Positions 10,966 to 21,365 of a stretch of DNA of 64,000 bases are shown here, piece after piece. The number at the start of each line of letters is the position of its first letter. Within the stretch, counting starts at the first letter, position 1. The notes under the pieces are model-generated. The model was not told the DNA's origin. It saw only the letters and a list, made by a program, of their open reading frames with translations, and searched no databases. The translations under genes and the position numbers were made by a program. The stretch comes from Perognathus longimembris pacificus (taxonomy: Eukaryota > Chordata > Mammalia > Rodentia > Heteromyidae). The DNA is taken from positions 868,001 through 932,000 of the forward strand of contig NC_063171.1 of the NCBI RefSeq assembly GCF_023159225.1, in the 5' to 3' direction.

Positions 10966-11204
10966 AGAAAGAAAAGAAAGAAGGCAGGCAAACAAGGTGG
11001 GAGGGAGGGAGAAAAGTAAGAAGAGCATGAAACCATACCACCACTATGAAGGTTGACTTCCTAAGCCACTGACCTTGCTTGACAGCCTCTGAAGGTGCCA
11101 TCAAACAGTAAGAAACTAACATTTCACTGCCAGAATGGGGCAGAAGGCTCTGAAGTTCAAGACTCTCCTGTTGATATAATAGGACCCTGTTTCAAGAAAA
11201 AAAA

Positions 11205-11292
11205 AAATGTCTTCAAGGAATGAGGGAGGGAGGAAGAGAAAGGAGGGAGGGATAAAAGAAGGACTATAAGGAAAGGAAGGAGAGAGAGAGAG
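11205..11292. repeat. GA-rich low-complexity tract
   Basis: GGGAGGGA and GAGA-rich purine sequence. The minus-strand open frame over it is low complexity. Confidence 0.85.
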
Positions 11293-11530
11293 ACAAACTA
11301 GTATTTTTATGATTCTCTGTAATTTCAAACTGCTTTTTCTACATTTCAATCGTTTCTGGAACTCTTCCTTGTGCCAAAGCTAGTCAAGGAGAGGATAAGA
11401 ATGTTGAGGAAGATATCACTGTTCTAGACATTGGGTTAAAAACTTCCATTCTTTTTATGACTACCATTACGCTCATTATACGTGTGTACATGCATGTGCA
11501 CGTGTGTGTGTATGAGCATGCGTGCATACA

Positions 11531-11731
11531 TGTACTGGGGCTTGAACTCAAGTTCTTGAGGTCTCGCTTGGCTTTTTTTGCTCAAGGCTGATACTCTAAC
11601 ACTTGAACCACAGCTCCACTTTCAACTTTTTGCTGGTTAATAGCACGTAAGCATCTCACACATTTTTCCACCTGAGACTGGCTTTGAATTCCAGTTCTCA
11701 GATCTCAGCCTCCTGATTCTCCAGGATTCCA
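11531..11731 (-). mobile_element. Composite SINE, minus strand
   Basis: TACTGGGGCTTGAACTCAAG, TGCTCAAGGCTGATACTC, ACTTGAACCACAGCTCCAC, then GACTGGCTTTGAATTCCAG and CAGATCTCAGCCTCCTGA: right unit followed by B1-like part in reverse complement. Confidence 0.88.
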
Positions 11732-11749
11732 GTCACTTCCAGTCCCTGG

Positions 11750-12860
11750 ATCACTCTCACAATACTTTATCATTGGATAGAAGAACTTTTTCTGTTCATC
11801 CACAAGTATAGCATTTGATGACCTTGAACTCTGAGTGCTAAAGACATCACATCTTAGTTAGCACATGTCACTGCCACCAGGTAAGGCTCCCACTACTACT
11901 GCTTTGAAACATGCTACAGTTGGTAAAGGAAACTATGCTGTTAAACCAACCCAGCGCAAAGTCGGCATTATTTATTTATGATGTTACATGAATCATCTGT
12001 ACTTTCCCTGATAAGCCCTGGGCTGTGTGTCTTTCATTTCAGCTGACATTTGGCTGCCATTTTCCAGGCTAAGTAACTACTGTGCAATCACTCTGAGCTG
12101 ATGCATGGTCATTGTTTTGCACAAAATGGATTTTTAAGTCAGTTGAAAGGCTTTCTGAAGAATATAATTTGACAAAGTAAATTTTTTCCCATATAACAGA
12201 AATCAGCCAGCATGGCACCAAATGTATTTTTTAAGATAGCTAAAAGGATTTCTACAGAGAGTTTGACAAAGTATTTTACTTTTGTGCACAAAGAAAAAAT
12301 TGATTAGTTTTGAACAAAAAGGATTTCTCAGGGTGCTGAAAGGCTTTTCTCTGGAATTAAATATATTCTTCAACTTGCAGGATAAGGTACTTGAAAGTAG
12401 AGTCTTTGAGAAGACAAATAGTTGTCAGTGACATTTTTTTTTTCCAGGAACAAGTTAAAAGACTCTACTTAAATGACATTTTCAACCACCTAAACCTGGT
12501 TTGGTGCCAGATGTCTTGCTGCGCCAGGAAGATGACCCATTTTTCAGTGTCTGAGGCTTATTGCATGATTCATTCGTTTGTTTGATCCGGCTCCTCACTT
12601 GATAGAAATCACTGAGCAGACATTTCACTGAGCACCCGTCCTCCGTCACTTTAACTGTAAGAGACAAGAAACCTGAGCAAATTGAAGGGCATGGATTTTA
12701 ACTTAAATTGTTTAGCTTCGGGGAAATGTTGCTGACAATTTTTCAATACCCACACTGCTTCTATCTGAAGAGAGGAACTGATTTGGAAACATGCAAACCT
12801 CTATAAAAATTGATTCAGTATTTTCCTAAAGCACCAGCCTGCTGCCAGGGAGGCTTTAAA
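11750..12860. other. Unique block with a splice-site-bounded segment
   Basis: About 1.1 kb almost free of recognisable repeats, moderately AT-rich. It includes the segment 12448-12656 bounded by acceptor-like and donor-like sites (see findings). No frame is open across that segment, so any exon would be non-coding. Confidence 0.35.
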
Positions 12861-12927
12861 GTTGCAGGATAAGTGTCCAATTTGCTTCAAAATTATGGAC
12901 ATAATATACGTGTGCAGGTGTATAAGG

Positions 12928-12952
12928 GGGTGTGTGTGTGTGTGTATGTGTG
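12928..12952. repeat. Short (TG)n tract
   Basis: GTGTGTGTGTGTGTATGTGT-type run not attached to a SINE tail. Confidence 0.9.
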
Positions 12953-13119
12953 CACATGCCCACACATAATGTGGGAGAGTAAGATATTAAGCAAGTATGT
13001 TATAGTTTTCACACCAACAAATTTAAGGACAGAGGTCTGTTCTTACAGACACAGATTGCTATTTGGAGTAGAGTAAAAATAATGTTACTCTGAACAGATA
13101 ATGAACAATTTAACAAAAT

Positions 13120-13395
13120 GAATGCCAGGGAAATGAAACATGTTTTGTCAAAATGGGGTATAAAGAAGTAAAGAGAAGGAGGGCAGAGGAACAGAGACAG
13201 GAAGGGTGGGTAAATACAATCATTAGAGTCAATGTACATATCTGAATGTGGAGCCATATACAAGTGAATGGGTGGGGCTGGAAAAGATGGGGGAGAATGA
13301 TGCAAGGGGTGACACTGATCACACTGCATTGTACTCATAAACTGATCTGTTGAATTTAAACACATGTGTAAAACCACTTAAAGATAATACAATAA
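13120..13395 (+). mobile_element. Old L1 3'-end fragment (probable)
   Basis: The 13262-13390 part shares with 34885-35040 the blocks GTG(A/G)ATGGGTGG, AGGGGTGACA, TGATCA and a CCACTTAAAGAATA-like end. The layout, a purine-rich stretch followed by TGTAC-type and AATAAA-type ends, fits an old rodent L1 3' UTR. Family name not determined. Confidence 0.55.
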
Positions 13396-13449
13396 ATAGA
13401 TATTTTTAAAATATTTTCATGCAATGTAATACTGCTACAAATTTTGGAT

Positions 13450-13740
13450 TTGTTTTGGGGGTAAGTACTGGGGTTTGAATTCAGTTTCTCACACTTGCTA
13501 GGTAGTTATTCTTACCATTGGGCCACACCACTAGCCCTGATCCTTGCTGGGTGTTTTTGACATGGGGTCTTACTTTCTGCTGGGATGGTGTGTAAGCGCA
13601 ATCTGTTAAGCTTGCTGTTGTAGCTAAGATAATAGGCATGTGCCAACAAATCATGCTTTCCATTGAGAAGGAATCTCTTGATCTTTTCACCTCGGGTGGA
13701 CCTCAAACCAATCTAAGCCAGCAAATTTGTAGGATTACAT
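13450..13740 (-). mobile_element. Diverged ID/B1-type composite repeat, minus strand
   Basis: TACTGGGGTTTGAATTCAGT, CATTGGGCCACACCACTAGC and GACATGGGGTCTTAC resemble an old ID-like unit and B1-like unit in reverse orientation. The family is uncertain. Confidence 0.45.
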
Positions 13741-13918
13741 GTATGAAACATCAATATCACAAATTCAGTGCTCTTTTTTCTCCCAGTTGTTTGTCCTCTT
13801 GGTACACAGGTTGATGCAAAGGCAGAGTAAAGTCATCCTTGCTAAGTCATACCTTGGCTATTTACTAAGCTAAAATAAAAAATCAAATCTAAAGGGTCTT
13901 CATGAAAAGTAAATTGTT

Positions 13919-15866
13919 TCTTTGGGTCTGGCTCACTTCACGTAGTATAATTTTTTTCCAAGTCCTTCCATTTCCTTATGAAGGGGGCAGTGTCATTCTT
14001 TGTGATAGAGGCATAGAATTCTGCTGTGTATATGTACCACATTTTTCTGATCCACTCATCTACTGAAAGGCATCTGGGTTGGCTCCATATTTTAGCAATG
14101 ACAAATTGTGCTGCCGATGAACATAGTTGTGCAAGTGGCTTTAGTGTGGTCTTGCTTGTAATCTTTTGGGTAGATGCCCAAAAGTGGGTCTGCTAGGTCA
14201 TAGGGGAGCTCTATGTTTAGCCTTCTGAGGAACCTCCATACTGCTTTCCAGAGTGGTTGAACAAGTTTACATTCCCACCAACAATGTAGTAGGGTTCCCT
14301 TTTGGCCGCATCCCCTCCAGAATTTATCATTATTAGTTTTCTTTATAATGGACATTCTTACTGGGGTAAGATGGAATCTCAATGTTGTTTTGATTTGCAT
14401 TTCTTTTATGATCAGTGATGTAGAGCACTTCTTCATGTGTCGCTTGGCCATTCTCATTTCCTCTTCAGAGAAGTCTCTTTTTAGGTCTTCAGCCCACTTG
14501 TTGAGGGGGCAGTTGGCTCTTTGAGGATTTGTTTTGGAGGAATTTAATTTTTTGAGTTCTGCATATATTTTAGATATGAGGCCTTTGTCCATTGTAGGGC
14601 TGGTAAAGATCTTCTCCCACACTGTGGGCTTTCTAATTATCTTGCAAGCTATGTTGTTTGCCCTGCAGAAGCTCTGCTGTTTGATGCACTCCCATTTGTC
14701 CAACCTTTCTTTGATTTGTTGAGTTTCTGGGCTCTTTTTAAGGAAGTTTCGTCCTATGCCGAGGAGCCCAAGTGTTTCTCCTATCACTTCGTGTAATGTT
14801 TTCAGGTATCTGATTTTACTTTGAGATCTTTGACCCATTTTGTTGGGCCTGGGTAACTGCAGCCGTAATCAGGACACTGGGGATGCAAGGCAAGTGAACC
14901 AATGCATATTTTATTTTCAAGAGGGCCAGGGTTTAAGTAGGGTTAGAAATCAACTTACAATTTCAAGGGTAAAAGGTTAAAATAGCATGTGATCCATTAT
15001 GATTATAAAAATTGAGGAATGCAATTACTGGGAGGAAAGAAGCTAATACAGAAGTTTATTCACTACAAAAGTTAGCTGCCTCAGAGAGAGTTTACATATC
15101 TAAGGCTGAGCTATTTCCTAGCTATTATTTGCTCAGGACTTTGACCAGGACTCCATTCATCTAGAAGATACTTCCCTGTTTACTATGAAAAGACTTCCTG
15201 GATTATTTGGGAAGAAACTTTGCTAATTACTAAGGAGAGGCTGTCTTATTCATATTGAGAATCTACCATATGAAGGCAGCTGATCAAACTAGTCTCCTCA
15301 AGGAGACTTTGTATGGGGAAGGGGGAGATTCTCCTGACCAGGAGTGGTGTCCTTTGGCCGGCAGACACAAAGAAACTCCTTACTGGGAATATATTCCCAA
15401 GGGCCTATTAGTATGCTAGTAAGGCATCGAAGTAAAAGTGTCAAGGCTAAGTCTTCCACTTGGTCAATGAAATTAATTCTCCCACACCATTTGGAATTGA
15501 TTTTGGTGCAGGGTGATATCTAATGATCTAGTTTTAGTTTGTTACAGGTGTTGAACCAGTTTTGCCAGCACCATTTGTTGAACAGGCTCTTTCTTCCATC
15601 TTATTTTTTTTAGCTCCTTTATCAAAGATTAAGTAAGTAGCCATATTTCTGTGGGTTCATTTCTGGGTCTTCAGTTCTGTTCCATCGGTCCTCAGATCAG
15701 TTCTTGTGCCAATACCAAGCTGTTTTTTATTATTATAGCTTTGTAATACAGCTTGATGTTTGGTATTGAAATTCTTCAACCACTGCTCTTTCTACTTGGG
15801 ATTGTTTTGCTATTCAGAGTCTTTCATTGTTCCATATGAATTTATGGATTGCTTCCTCTATTGTTT
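13919..15866 (-). mobile_element. Inverted 5' part of a twin-primed L1 (ORF2 remnant)
   Basis: Minus-strand L1 ORF2 C-terminal region, with the frame at 14092-14838 reading through the knuckle ([18 protein letters not shown]) and the [12 protein letters not shown] stretch. It is interrupted by an LTR at 14841-15486 and resumes to about 15866. There it abruptly switches to a plus-strand L1 3' UTR. Compared with the uninverted copy at 55.1 kb, the inverted segment ends only about 15 bp from where the sense segment starts. That is the structure expected from twin priming. ORF2 is truncated and non-functional. Confidence 0.93.
14841..15486 (-). mobile_element. Solo LTR of an ERVK-like (class II) retrovirus
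   Basis: Inserted in the L1 with an exact 6-bp TSD, CCATTT, at 14835-14840 and 15487-15492. Plus-strand termini are TGTTGGGCC and CTCCCACA (TG...CA). A polyadenylation signal AATAAAA on the minus strand near 14911-14918 and the downstream U5-like end (CCCAGGCCCAACA) set the orientation as minus. An AT-rich TTTTTATAATC near 15003-15012 on the minus strand could be the TATA box. No internal viral sequence remains, so it arose by LTR-LTR recombination. The 6-bp TSD fits ERVK-type integrases; family assignment is inference. Confidence 0.85.
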
Positions 15867-16381
15867 CCCTCATAGGGGATAATTAGTACATGTTTAGGTT
15901 AGCCATAGCAGAAGATCACAATAGTCCAATAGCTATGCCTGTATGAACACATAAGATGATGCTAAGTGAAATGAACTCCATGTTATGGAAACAAGTGTTA
16001 TATCATTGTTGTAATTATTTTCAACATGGCATGTGAAACCGTACCCTTTTTATTTCTCTCGTATTCCCTTTCTGTGGTTTTACCCCTTCTATCACCCTCA
16101 TCTTAGCACCCTGGATACTGTATATGCATGTATTAGAACTAGGGAAGGGAAAGGGAATACCAAAACCGAGAGACAAAGGATAAAAGGACAAATGATTCCA
16201 AAAGCAATACTTACAAAACCATTTGGTGTAAACAACTGTACAACTCATAGGCAAAGAGAGTAAGGTGGAGGGTGAGGGAGGGGAAAAATGAGGGAAGAGG
16301 TAAGAAGTTGAACAAGGAAGGCCTTACATATGAAACTGTAACCCCTCTGTACTTCACTTTGACAATAATGGAAACAAAAGA
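15867..16381 (+). mobile_element. 3' part of the twin-primed L1 (3' UTR)
   Basis: Starts at CCCTCATAGGGGATAATTAG and continues with AAGTGAAATGAACTCCATGT, TATTAGAACTAGGGAAG, the G-rich tract at 16258-16300 and ATATGAAACTGTAACCCC to the A-rich end. Imperfect TSD: GTAAATTGTT at 13909-13918 and GTGAATTGTT at 16382-16391. Together with the inverted part this is one insertion event. Confidence 0.92.
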
Positions 16382-16479
16382 GTGAATTGTTGATACTTTA
16401 GAATTGACATTCTATTAGCTATTTAGAAATGTATCTAGAAAACCATTCTATTAGTGCTTTTGTACAAGTTTCATTTATT

Positions 16480-16722
16480 TATTTATTTTGTTGGAAATAG
16501 GGCTTGAACTCACATCTCTTTGCTTTTGCACTCAAAACTGGCATTCTACCATATAAATCACAGCTCCACTTCTGATTTTTTTTTTTTTTTTTGCAGGGGA
16601 GGGCATTAGTTAAAGATAAGAGTCTCATGGACTTTTACTGCCTGGGCTGGCTTTGAGCTGCCATCTTCAGATTTCAGCCTTCTGAGTAGCTAAAGTTACC
16701 GTGTGAGCCACCAGCAACTACC
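16480..16722 (-). mobile_element. Composite SINE, minus strand
   Basis: ATAGGGCTTGAACTCACATC, then AATCACAGCTCCACTTCTGA, a T run at 16579-16592, CTGCCTGGGCTGGCTTTGAG and CAGCCTTCTGAGTAGCTAAA. The right unit and B1-like part appear in reverse complement. An ATTT-rich tail lies at the left. Confidence 0.88.
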
Positions 16723-16739
16723 TAGGAGTTTTCTTTTTA

Positions 16740-17155
16740 AAGTTTTCTTACTTAATAAGTTTATACTACTGTTTGAATCAAGTCTCTGGTTTGTTTGCAT
16801 TAATTGGCATATGGGAGTGAATATTCAAAACTTACTTTTATCTTCGTTTGTGGATCTACCTCTAAGTAATCTAAGGTGAATAAAATCCTTGTATCCACAA
16901 GACATTCCTTTACAAGTTAATAAGTGAAGGTGATTAGAGCTAGAAGATGATCATGAGAGGGTAATCTCTTTCTAAAAGGAGGAGCTCATGCCCACATGTG
17001 TACTCATGTTTGTATTATTACTGAGGCTCTACCTCTAAAACCTGAGGATGAACAGTAAGCACAATTTATTGACCAAATTCTTTGCTTGACCACCAAAACA
17101 AAACAAAAATAATATGAACCTACAGGTCTTTGGGTTATTAGTCTATTTTTGTTAT
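16740..17155. other. Unique AT-rich sequence
   Basis: No gene or repeat recognised. Confidence 0.4.
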
Positions 17156-17159
17156 GTGT

Positions 17160-17348
17160 TTGCCCTTACCAGGGCATCCCCTTTTCATCACACCTGGTGC
17201 TCTACCACTTGAAGCACAGAGATGAGCTTTCTTCTGGTTAATTGAAGATGGAATCTCTCAGTCTTTTCTCCTTCAAGCTAGCTTTGAACTGCACTCTTCC
17301 ATTCTTCGGCATCCTAAGTAGCTAGATTTATGGGTGTGAGCCACTATT
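17160..17348 (-). mobile_element. Composite SINE, minus strand, diverged
   Basis: GGTGCTCTACCACTTGAAGC, TTCTGGTTAATTGAAGATG, AGCTAGCTTTGAACTGCAC and AAGTAGCTAGATTTATGGGT follow the family in reverse complement. Confidence 0.8.
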
Positions 17349-17349
17349 T

Positions 17350-18185
17350 TAACAAAGATATTGGCACAAAATGTTCTATTTTACCTGCAGCCTTGACTAA
17401 ATCCTCATGGTGTCTTAACGACATTGTCACACACGTTTAAATCAGCAGTGTTCATGTCTCATGCTAATCAAAGTTGACCGCTCACTGCAGACATCAGAAA
17501 TCAGGTGGCAATAAATAAGGGAATCAGATAGGAGGATAGTGTGCCCTTGTTGTCTGGGAGTGCAATGCCCTAGAGAAAACAGAATGTGAGGACATGTAGC
17601 AGCCAGAACCAATATCCTCAACCCCTGAGGTAGTTGGGAGTCTTGCAAAGTGAAACCACATGCTTAGTTCAAATAAATATTTGATGCCATGCTGGTTATA
17701 TGAATCGATAAGGCCAGCCCTCCAGATCAAAAAGGCAGGAAAAGCTGCACATATTTTGAACACTGCCAGAGCAGAATGACTTCACAACAACATCAATGCA
17801 GGATGAGCTCATAAGAACTGAGAAGCAGCCAAACACTGACAGAAAGAGAGCAAATATAACTATCCATGAGGGACTACTTCACCATGATGAATTGTGCTGT
17901 TTTCCTCAGCAAATGGAGAATATGAAGCACCCAAGCTGCTGAAAAATATACAGTCATGGAAACCCAGATCTTAGCCATTGCTCACTCCCAAGATGCAACT
18001 AATGTTCAGAAAATTACAATAGAGAAAGCTGTACTTTTTTCACTTAGATTTATGGCATGAACCCTAGTCACTGTTTCATTTTAACAGAGCTATGGGGTGC
18101 TATTTTGTGAGTCATGTGGTTGGGGTAGCTGGATAATGGTGTACTCCTGTCTTAATGTAGCCACCACCTCTGACGAAAGTGACAG
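17350..18185. other. Unique sequence, no gene seen
   Basis: Frames at 17442-17648 and 17524-17763 on the minus strand have no recognised domain. No repeats recognised. Confidence 0.4.
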
Positions 18186-18187
18186 TG

Positions 18188-18290
18188 GGCTGGGGCAGAG
18201 GCTCAAGTGGTAAAGCTGCTTGCCTAGCATGCATGAGGCTCCAAGGTCCAATCACCAGTATCTGAAGTAAAAAGGAAAAAAAAATGTCAA
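18188..18290 (+). mobile_element. ID-type SINE monomer
   Basis: GGGCTGGGGCAGAGGCTCAA, GTGGTAAAGCTGCTTGCC, TAGCATGCATGAGGCTCCAA and a degraded box B (GGTCCAATCAC), followed by an A-rich tail. It is a single tRNA-derived unit without the right-hand partner of the dimers. Confidence 0.8.
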
Positions 18291-18369
18291 CTCATTTTTG
18301 CTTAAGTAAACTAGCCTTGATATTCATCACTATGAATCTGGGCAAGATAATTCCAAGCAATTATTAGCA

Positions 18370-18394
18370 GGGATTTTTTTTGTTTGTTTGTTTT
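18370..18394. repeat. (TTTG)n short tract
   Basis: TTTTTTTTGTTTGTTTGTTT-type low complexity. Confidence 0.85.
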
Positions 18395-18454
18395 TCTGTG
18401 TCATCAAAATGTGGGCTGGAATGAGACTTAATTTAGTAGGCAAATAAACTGTAA

Positions 18455-18632
18455 AGTTAGGCCCTGGTGGCTCTTAGCTACTGAGGAGGCTAAGATATGG
18501 AGGACTCCAGGGTAAAGCCAGTCTAGGCAGAAAAGTCTGTAACCAGCAAAAACCCTGATCAGAGGTATGGTTCAAGTGGAAGAATTTAAGCAAATAAGTA
18601 TAAGCCCCTGAGTTCAAATCCTGACAGTGACA
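18455..18632 (+). mobile_element. Composite SINE, diverged
   Basis: GGCCCTGGTGGCTCTTAGCT, ACTGAGGAGGCTAAGATATG, AAGCCAGTCTAGGCAGAAAA, then GAGGTATGGTTCAAGTGGAA and CCCTGAGTTCAAATCCTGAC. Confidence 0.82.
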
Positions 18633-18639
18633 AAAAAGA

Positions 18640-20014
18640 GCAAAGAAACATTTGACTTTACTAAGGTGGTATTTGAAAAGGGCCAGAAAATGATGTTTGA
18701 TGGGCAGTCAGAGCCTTATCTGTTTGAACTTCAATACCAGCCAAGAGATTTCAAGTGTAAGTTGTGCAGGTGGTTTTCCTTAATTTTTAGCTGAAGGAAT
18801 CTGACTCTTAAATGGAGAGATTGACCAGTGGTTGCTTGTCTCTGGTTTTCTTCCTGTGACCTTCAAATGACCTGAGTGTCTCTGACTGTCATGAGCTCCC
18901 TGAATGGGAGTTGTCATGTCTCTTCAGTAACATCTTGGTGCAGGCTTCCCTAGAGTAGAGGGGGTTTTCATTTCCTCAATTAGTTTCCCCTACCTCATGG
19001 CCCAGCTCGAGGATCCCTTTAGACCCCCATAAGCTCAGCAAGGGAGACTGAGTTTCTGAACAATTCATGTTTCACAGCTCAGTGTTTCCTTCAGGTTTGT
19101 GATGGCTGTCCAAGAGAAATAAATCATCAGACTCCTTAAAAACGAGGGTGACACGATCTCAGGTCATAATCAGATCCATTGCTATTTTCTTCTGGTCTGA
19201 ACTGTCGTCTGTGAGGTCTGGAGTGCCATCTTTGCAGTAAGTAAGAGCTACCGCCAGCCTTCTCACAGTGTATGCAACAATGAAAGGGAAGTCTTTGGGT
19301 TGACTCTGAAAAGGATCTGGGAGTTGCTGTGGAGTAGATGCCAACCAATGCAGGGGACAAACTGGCTGCCTCCTCTAGTCCCTTTGACAGAAGGGAAAAC
19401 TTTCCTTCAGTGACTGGTTTTGCTCATGTTTAAGAAAGGTTCCACCTACAGAATTCATAATGGTGGGTATGTGCGACACCCTTTTATCCTAGGAGAGGAC
19501 CCTGGGCCTCCTATCCCCACTCTGATCATGTGAGTCTACCTCAAAAGTCAACAATTGTCATTCAAATATGGTTTTGAGGAATGGTCCTTTAAAACAACAT
19601 GGAATTGGCTCATATAGTGCTAAGTGGTAGAGAGAGAGAGACAAAATATTGTATGCAATTTGGTACTACTTTAAATAAATAAATATATATGCATATATAT
19701 GAGACATTAGACAGTGATGAGGATAGGAAGATGAAGAAATTATTCACAGCATTATTTATGAAGGTTATGTTTTTTTTCAGTGTTTCCATTTTCATACATT
19801 TAGCCAATAATATTTTCAAATAATACTTTCAAATAAGTGAAACTATCATAAAAGTATAAAATAAAGGAATACAGTTTATTAGAGTGTAATCAGCATCAGT
19901 ATCCTGAGGGGCATAGGATGGGGATAAGAAGAAGGAATAGAAAGAAAGTCACGTGAGGGAGACATCTGTCTTACTATGTTAGACTTTTAGGCCTTTAATG
20001 CACTTGAGGCCCTG
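18640..20014. other. Unique block, locally GC-richer at 18.8-19.6 kb
   Basis: No recognised repeat or gene. A minus-strand frame from about 19462 to 19055 is open except for two internal stops (see findings). It has no recognisable domain and is not called a gene. Confidence 0.4.
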
Positions 20015-20385
20015 CGCAAGATCTTCAGTTTTCTAAAGCCTCAGTTTCTTTCTCTGTGAAACAGACAAAAAATATAATGTATTTTAAAAATTAAGCAAGT
20101 CAAGCACTGGTGGCTCACACTTGTCATCCTGGCATCTCAGGAGTCTGAGATCCAAGGACTGCAGGATAGAGCCAGCCTGGACAGACAAATCCCCAAAACT
20201 TGTATCTCCAATTAACCAGAAAAAAGCTCTAGCCTTGAGTAAAAAAGCCAAGTGAGAGTGAAGGCTCTGTGTTCAAGCCCCAGTACTGGCACAAGTACAC
20301 ACCCACAAAATGTATTAATGAGACAGTGTATACAAATCACTTAATATAATATCTAAAGACAGAAGAAACTCTAAATAAATGTTAA
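20015..20385 (-). mobile_element. MIR SINE split by a younger SINE
   Basis: Left piece 20015-20075 (AAGCCTCAGTTTCTTTCTCT, GTGAAACAGAC) and right piece 20320-20385 (AATCACTTAATATAAT, CTCTAAATAAATGTTA) are the two halves of a reverse MIR. The composite SINE at 20102-20290 separates them. The right part carries the MIR ending usually read as CTCAATAAATGTT. Confidence 0.65.
20102..20290 (+). mobile_element. Composite SINE inserted in a MIR
   Basis: AAGCACTGGTGGCTCACACT, CATCTCAGGAGTCTGAGATC, GAGCCAGCCTGGACAG. The GCTGTGGCTC segment is deleted, and the tail half (CTAGCCTTGAGTAAAAAAGC, TTCAAGCCCCAGTACTGGCA) follows directly. Confidence 0.88.
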
Positions 20386-20389
20386 TAAA

Positions 20390-21028
20390 CCCACCAATTA
20401 TCCACATAGTTAGATTATTGTTGAAGATGTACCATTTCCCTGGTCCATGGTCCATTTCCAAGTACTCCGTAGTCATAGCCTATGGTAATCAGGGAACAAG
20501 CTTCCTTGTTATTGAGCAGGACCTCTGGGTAAGCTTTCTACAATTCCTAGTAGATATTTGTGGTTTTAAAAATGTCATGGTTATAGGATTGCTTGGTAGG
20601 GAGAGACTTTGGTTCTAATGAATTAATTCATGGACAGAGGAGGACATATGGCATGGTTTGATTACCTGATGCTGTTCAGGCCATGTGGCCAGGAGTAGTG
20701 AAGAAGCCCGGCCTTCCTGAAAATGTGTCCCCAAATGGTCTTCCTACTGGACTGTCTGTGATGGTCTCCATGGCAGCAATAGATGCTGCCTTGCTTTTGC
20801 TGCTGTCATCTGGGTAGGGGTGGAGACCATGCAAAGCAGGCTCCTGGGGATGACTCTCTTAGTATACATTGGTCTACGGGATTTTGAAGATTTATAAAAT
20901 ATTAATTTCTTGGCGCCAGTGATGGAGAAAATGTGATACTGAAACAATATATCTCTTACAAATCAAAGTTAACCCTTATAGAGTTAAATACCAAAATATA
21001 TTGAAAAGAAAATGAGAAAACAGGAATT
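20390..21028. other. Unique sequence, no gene seen
   Basis: Frames at 20379-20618 (plus) and 20744-20947 (minus) have no recognised domain. Confidence 0.4.
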
Positions 21029-21029
21029 T

Positions 21030-21235
21030 AGGCAGCTATGGTAGCTCCCATCTACAATTCCAGTTACTCTTGAAGCAGAGATTTAAGAGGGTTATAGTTT
21101 GAGGCCAGCCTGGGCAAAAAGTTATCAAGACTCTTTTCAAAAGGAAACCAGGCATGGTGGCTTGATCACCTCCCTATAAGCTCAGTGATGGGCACATAGG
21201 CATGAGAATCAGTATCTAAGGCCTGCTCTTGGTAA
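21030..21235 (+). mobile_element. B1-like SINE, possibly dimeric
   Basis: GGCAGCTATGGTAGCTCCCA, TTTGAGGCCAGCCTGGGCAA form a B1-like unit. A second weak unit begins at ACCAGGCATGGTGGCTTGAT. It lacks the GCTGTGGCTC right unit of the abundant composites. Confidence 0.6.
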
Positions 21236-21277
21236 ATGTAGGAAACCCTGTGTGTGTGTGGGAGCGGGAAGCAAAAG

Positions 21278-21365
21278 GGCTGGGGGCATGTGGCTTAAGT
21301 GGTAGAATACCTGCATAGCAAATGCAAGGGCCTGTGTTCAGACTCTGGCACTATGAAGAATTAAA
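21278..21365 (+). mobile_element. ID-type SINE monomer, diverged
   Basis: GGGCTGGGGGCATGTGGCTT, AAGTGGTAGAATACCTGCAT, AGCAAATGCAAGGGCCTGTG and TTCAGACTCTGGCAC follow a tRNA-derived ID unit with a short A-rich tail. Confidence 0.75.
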
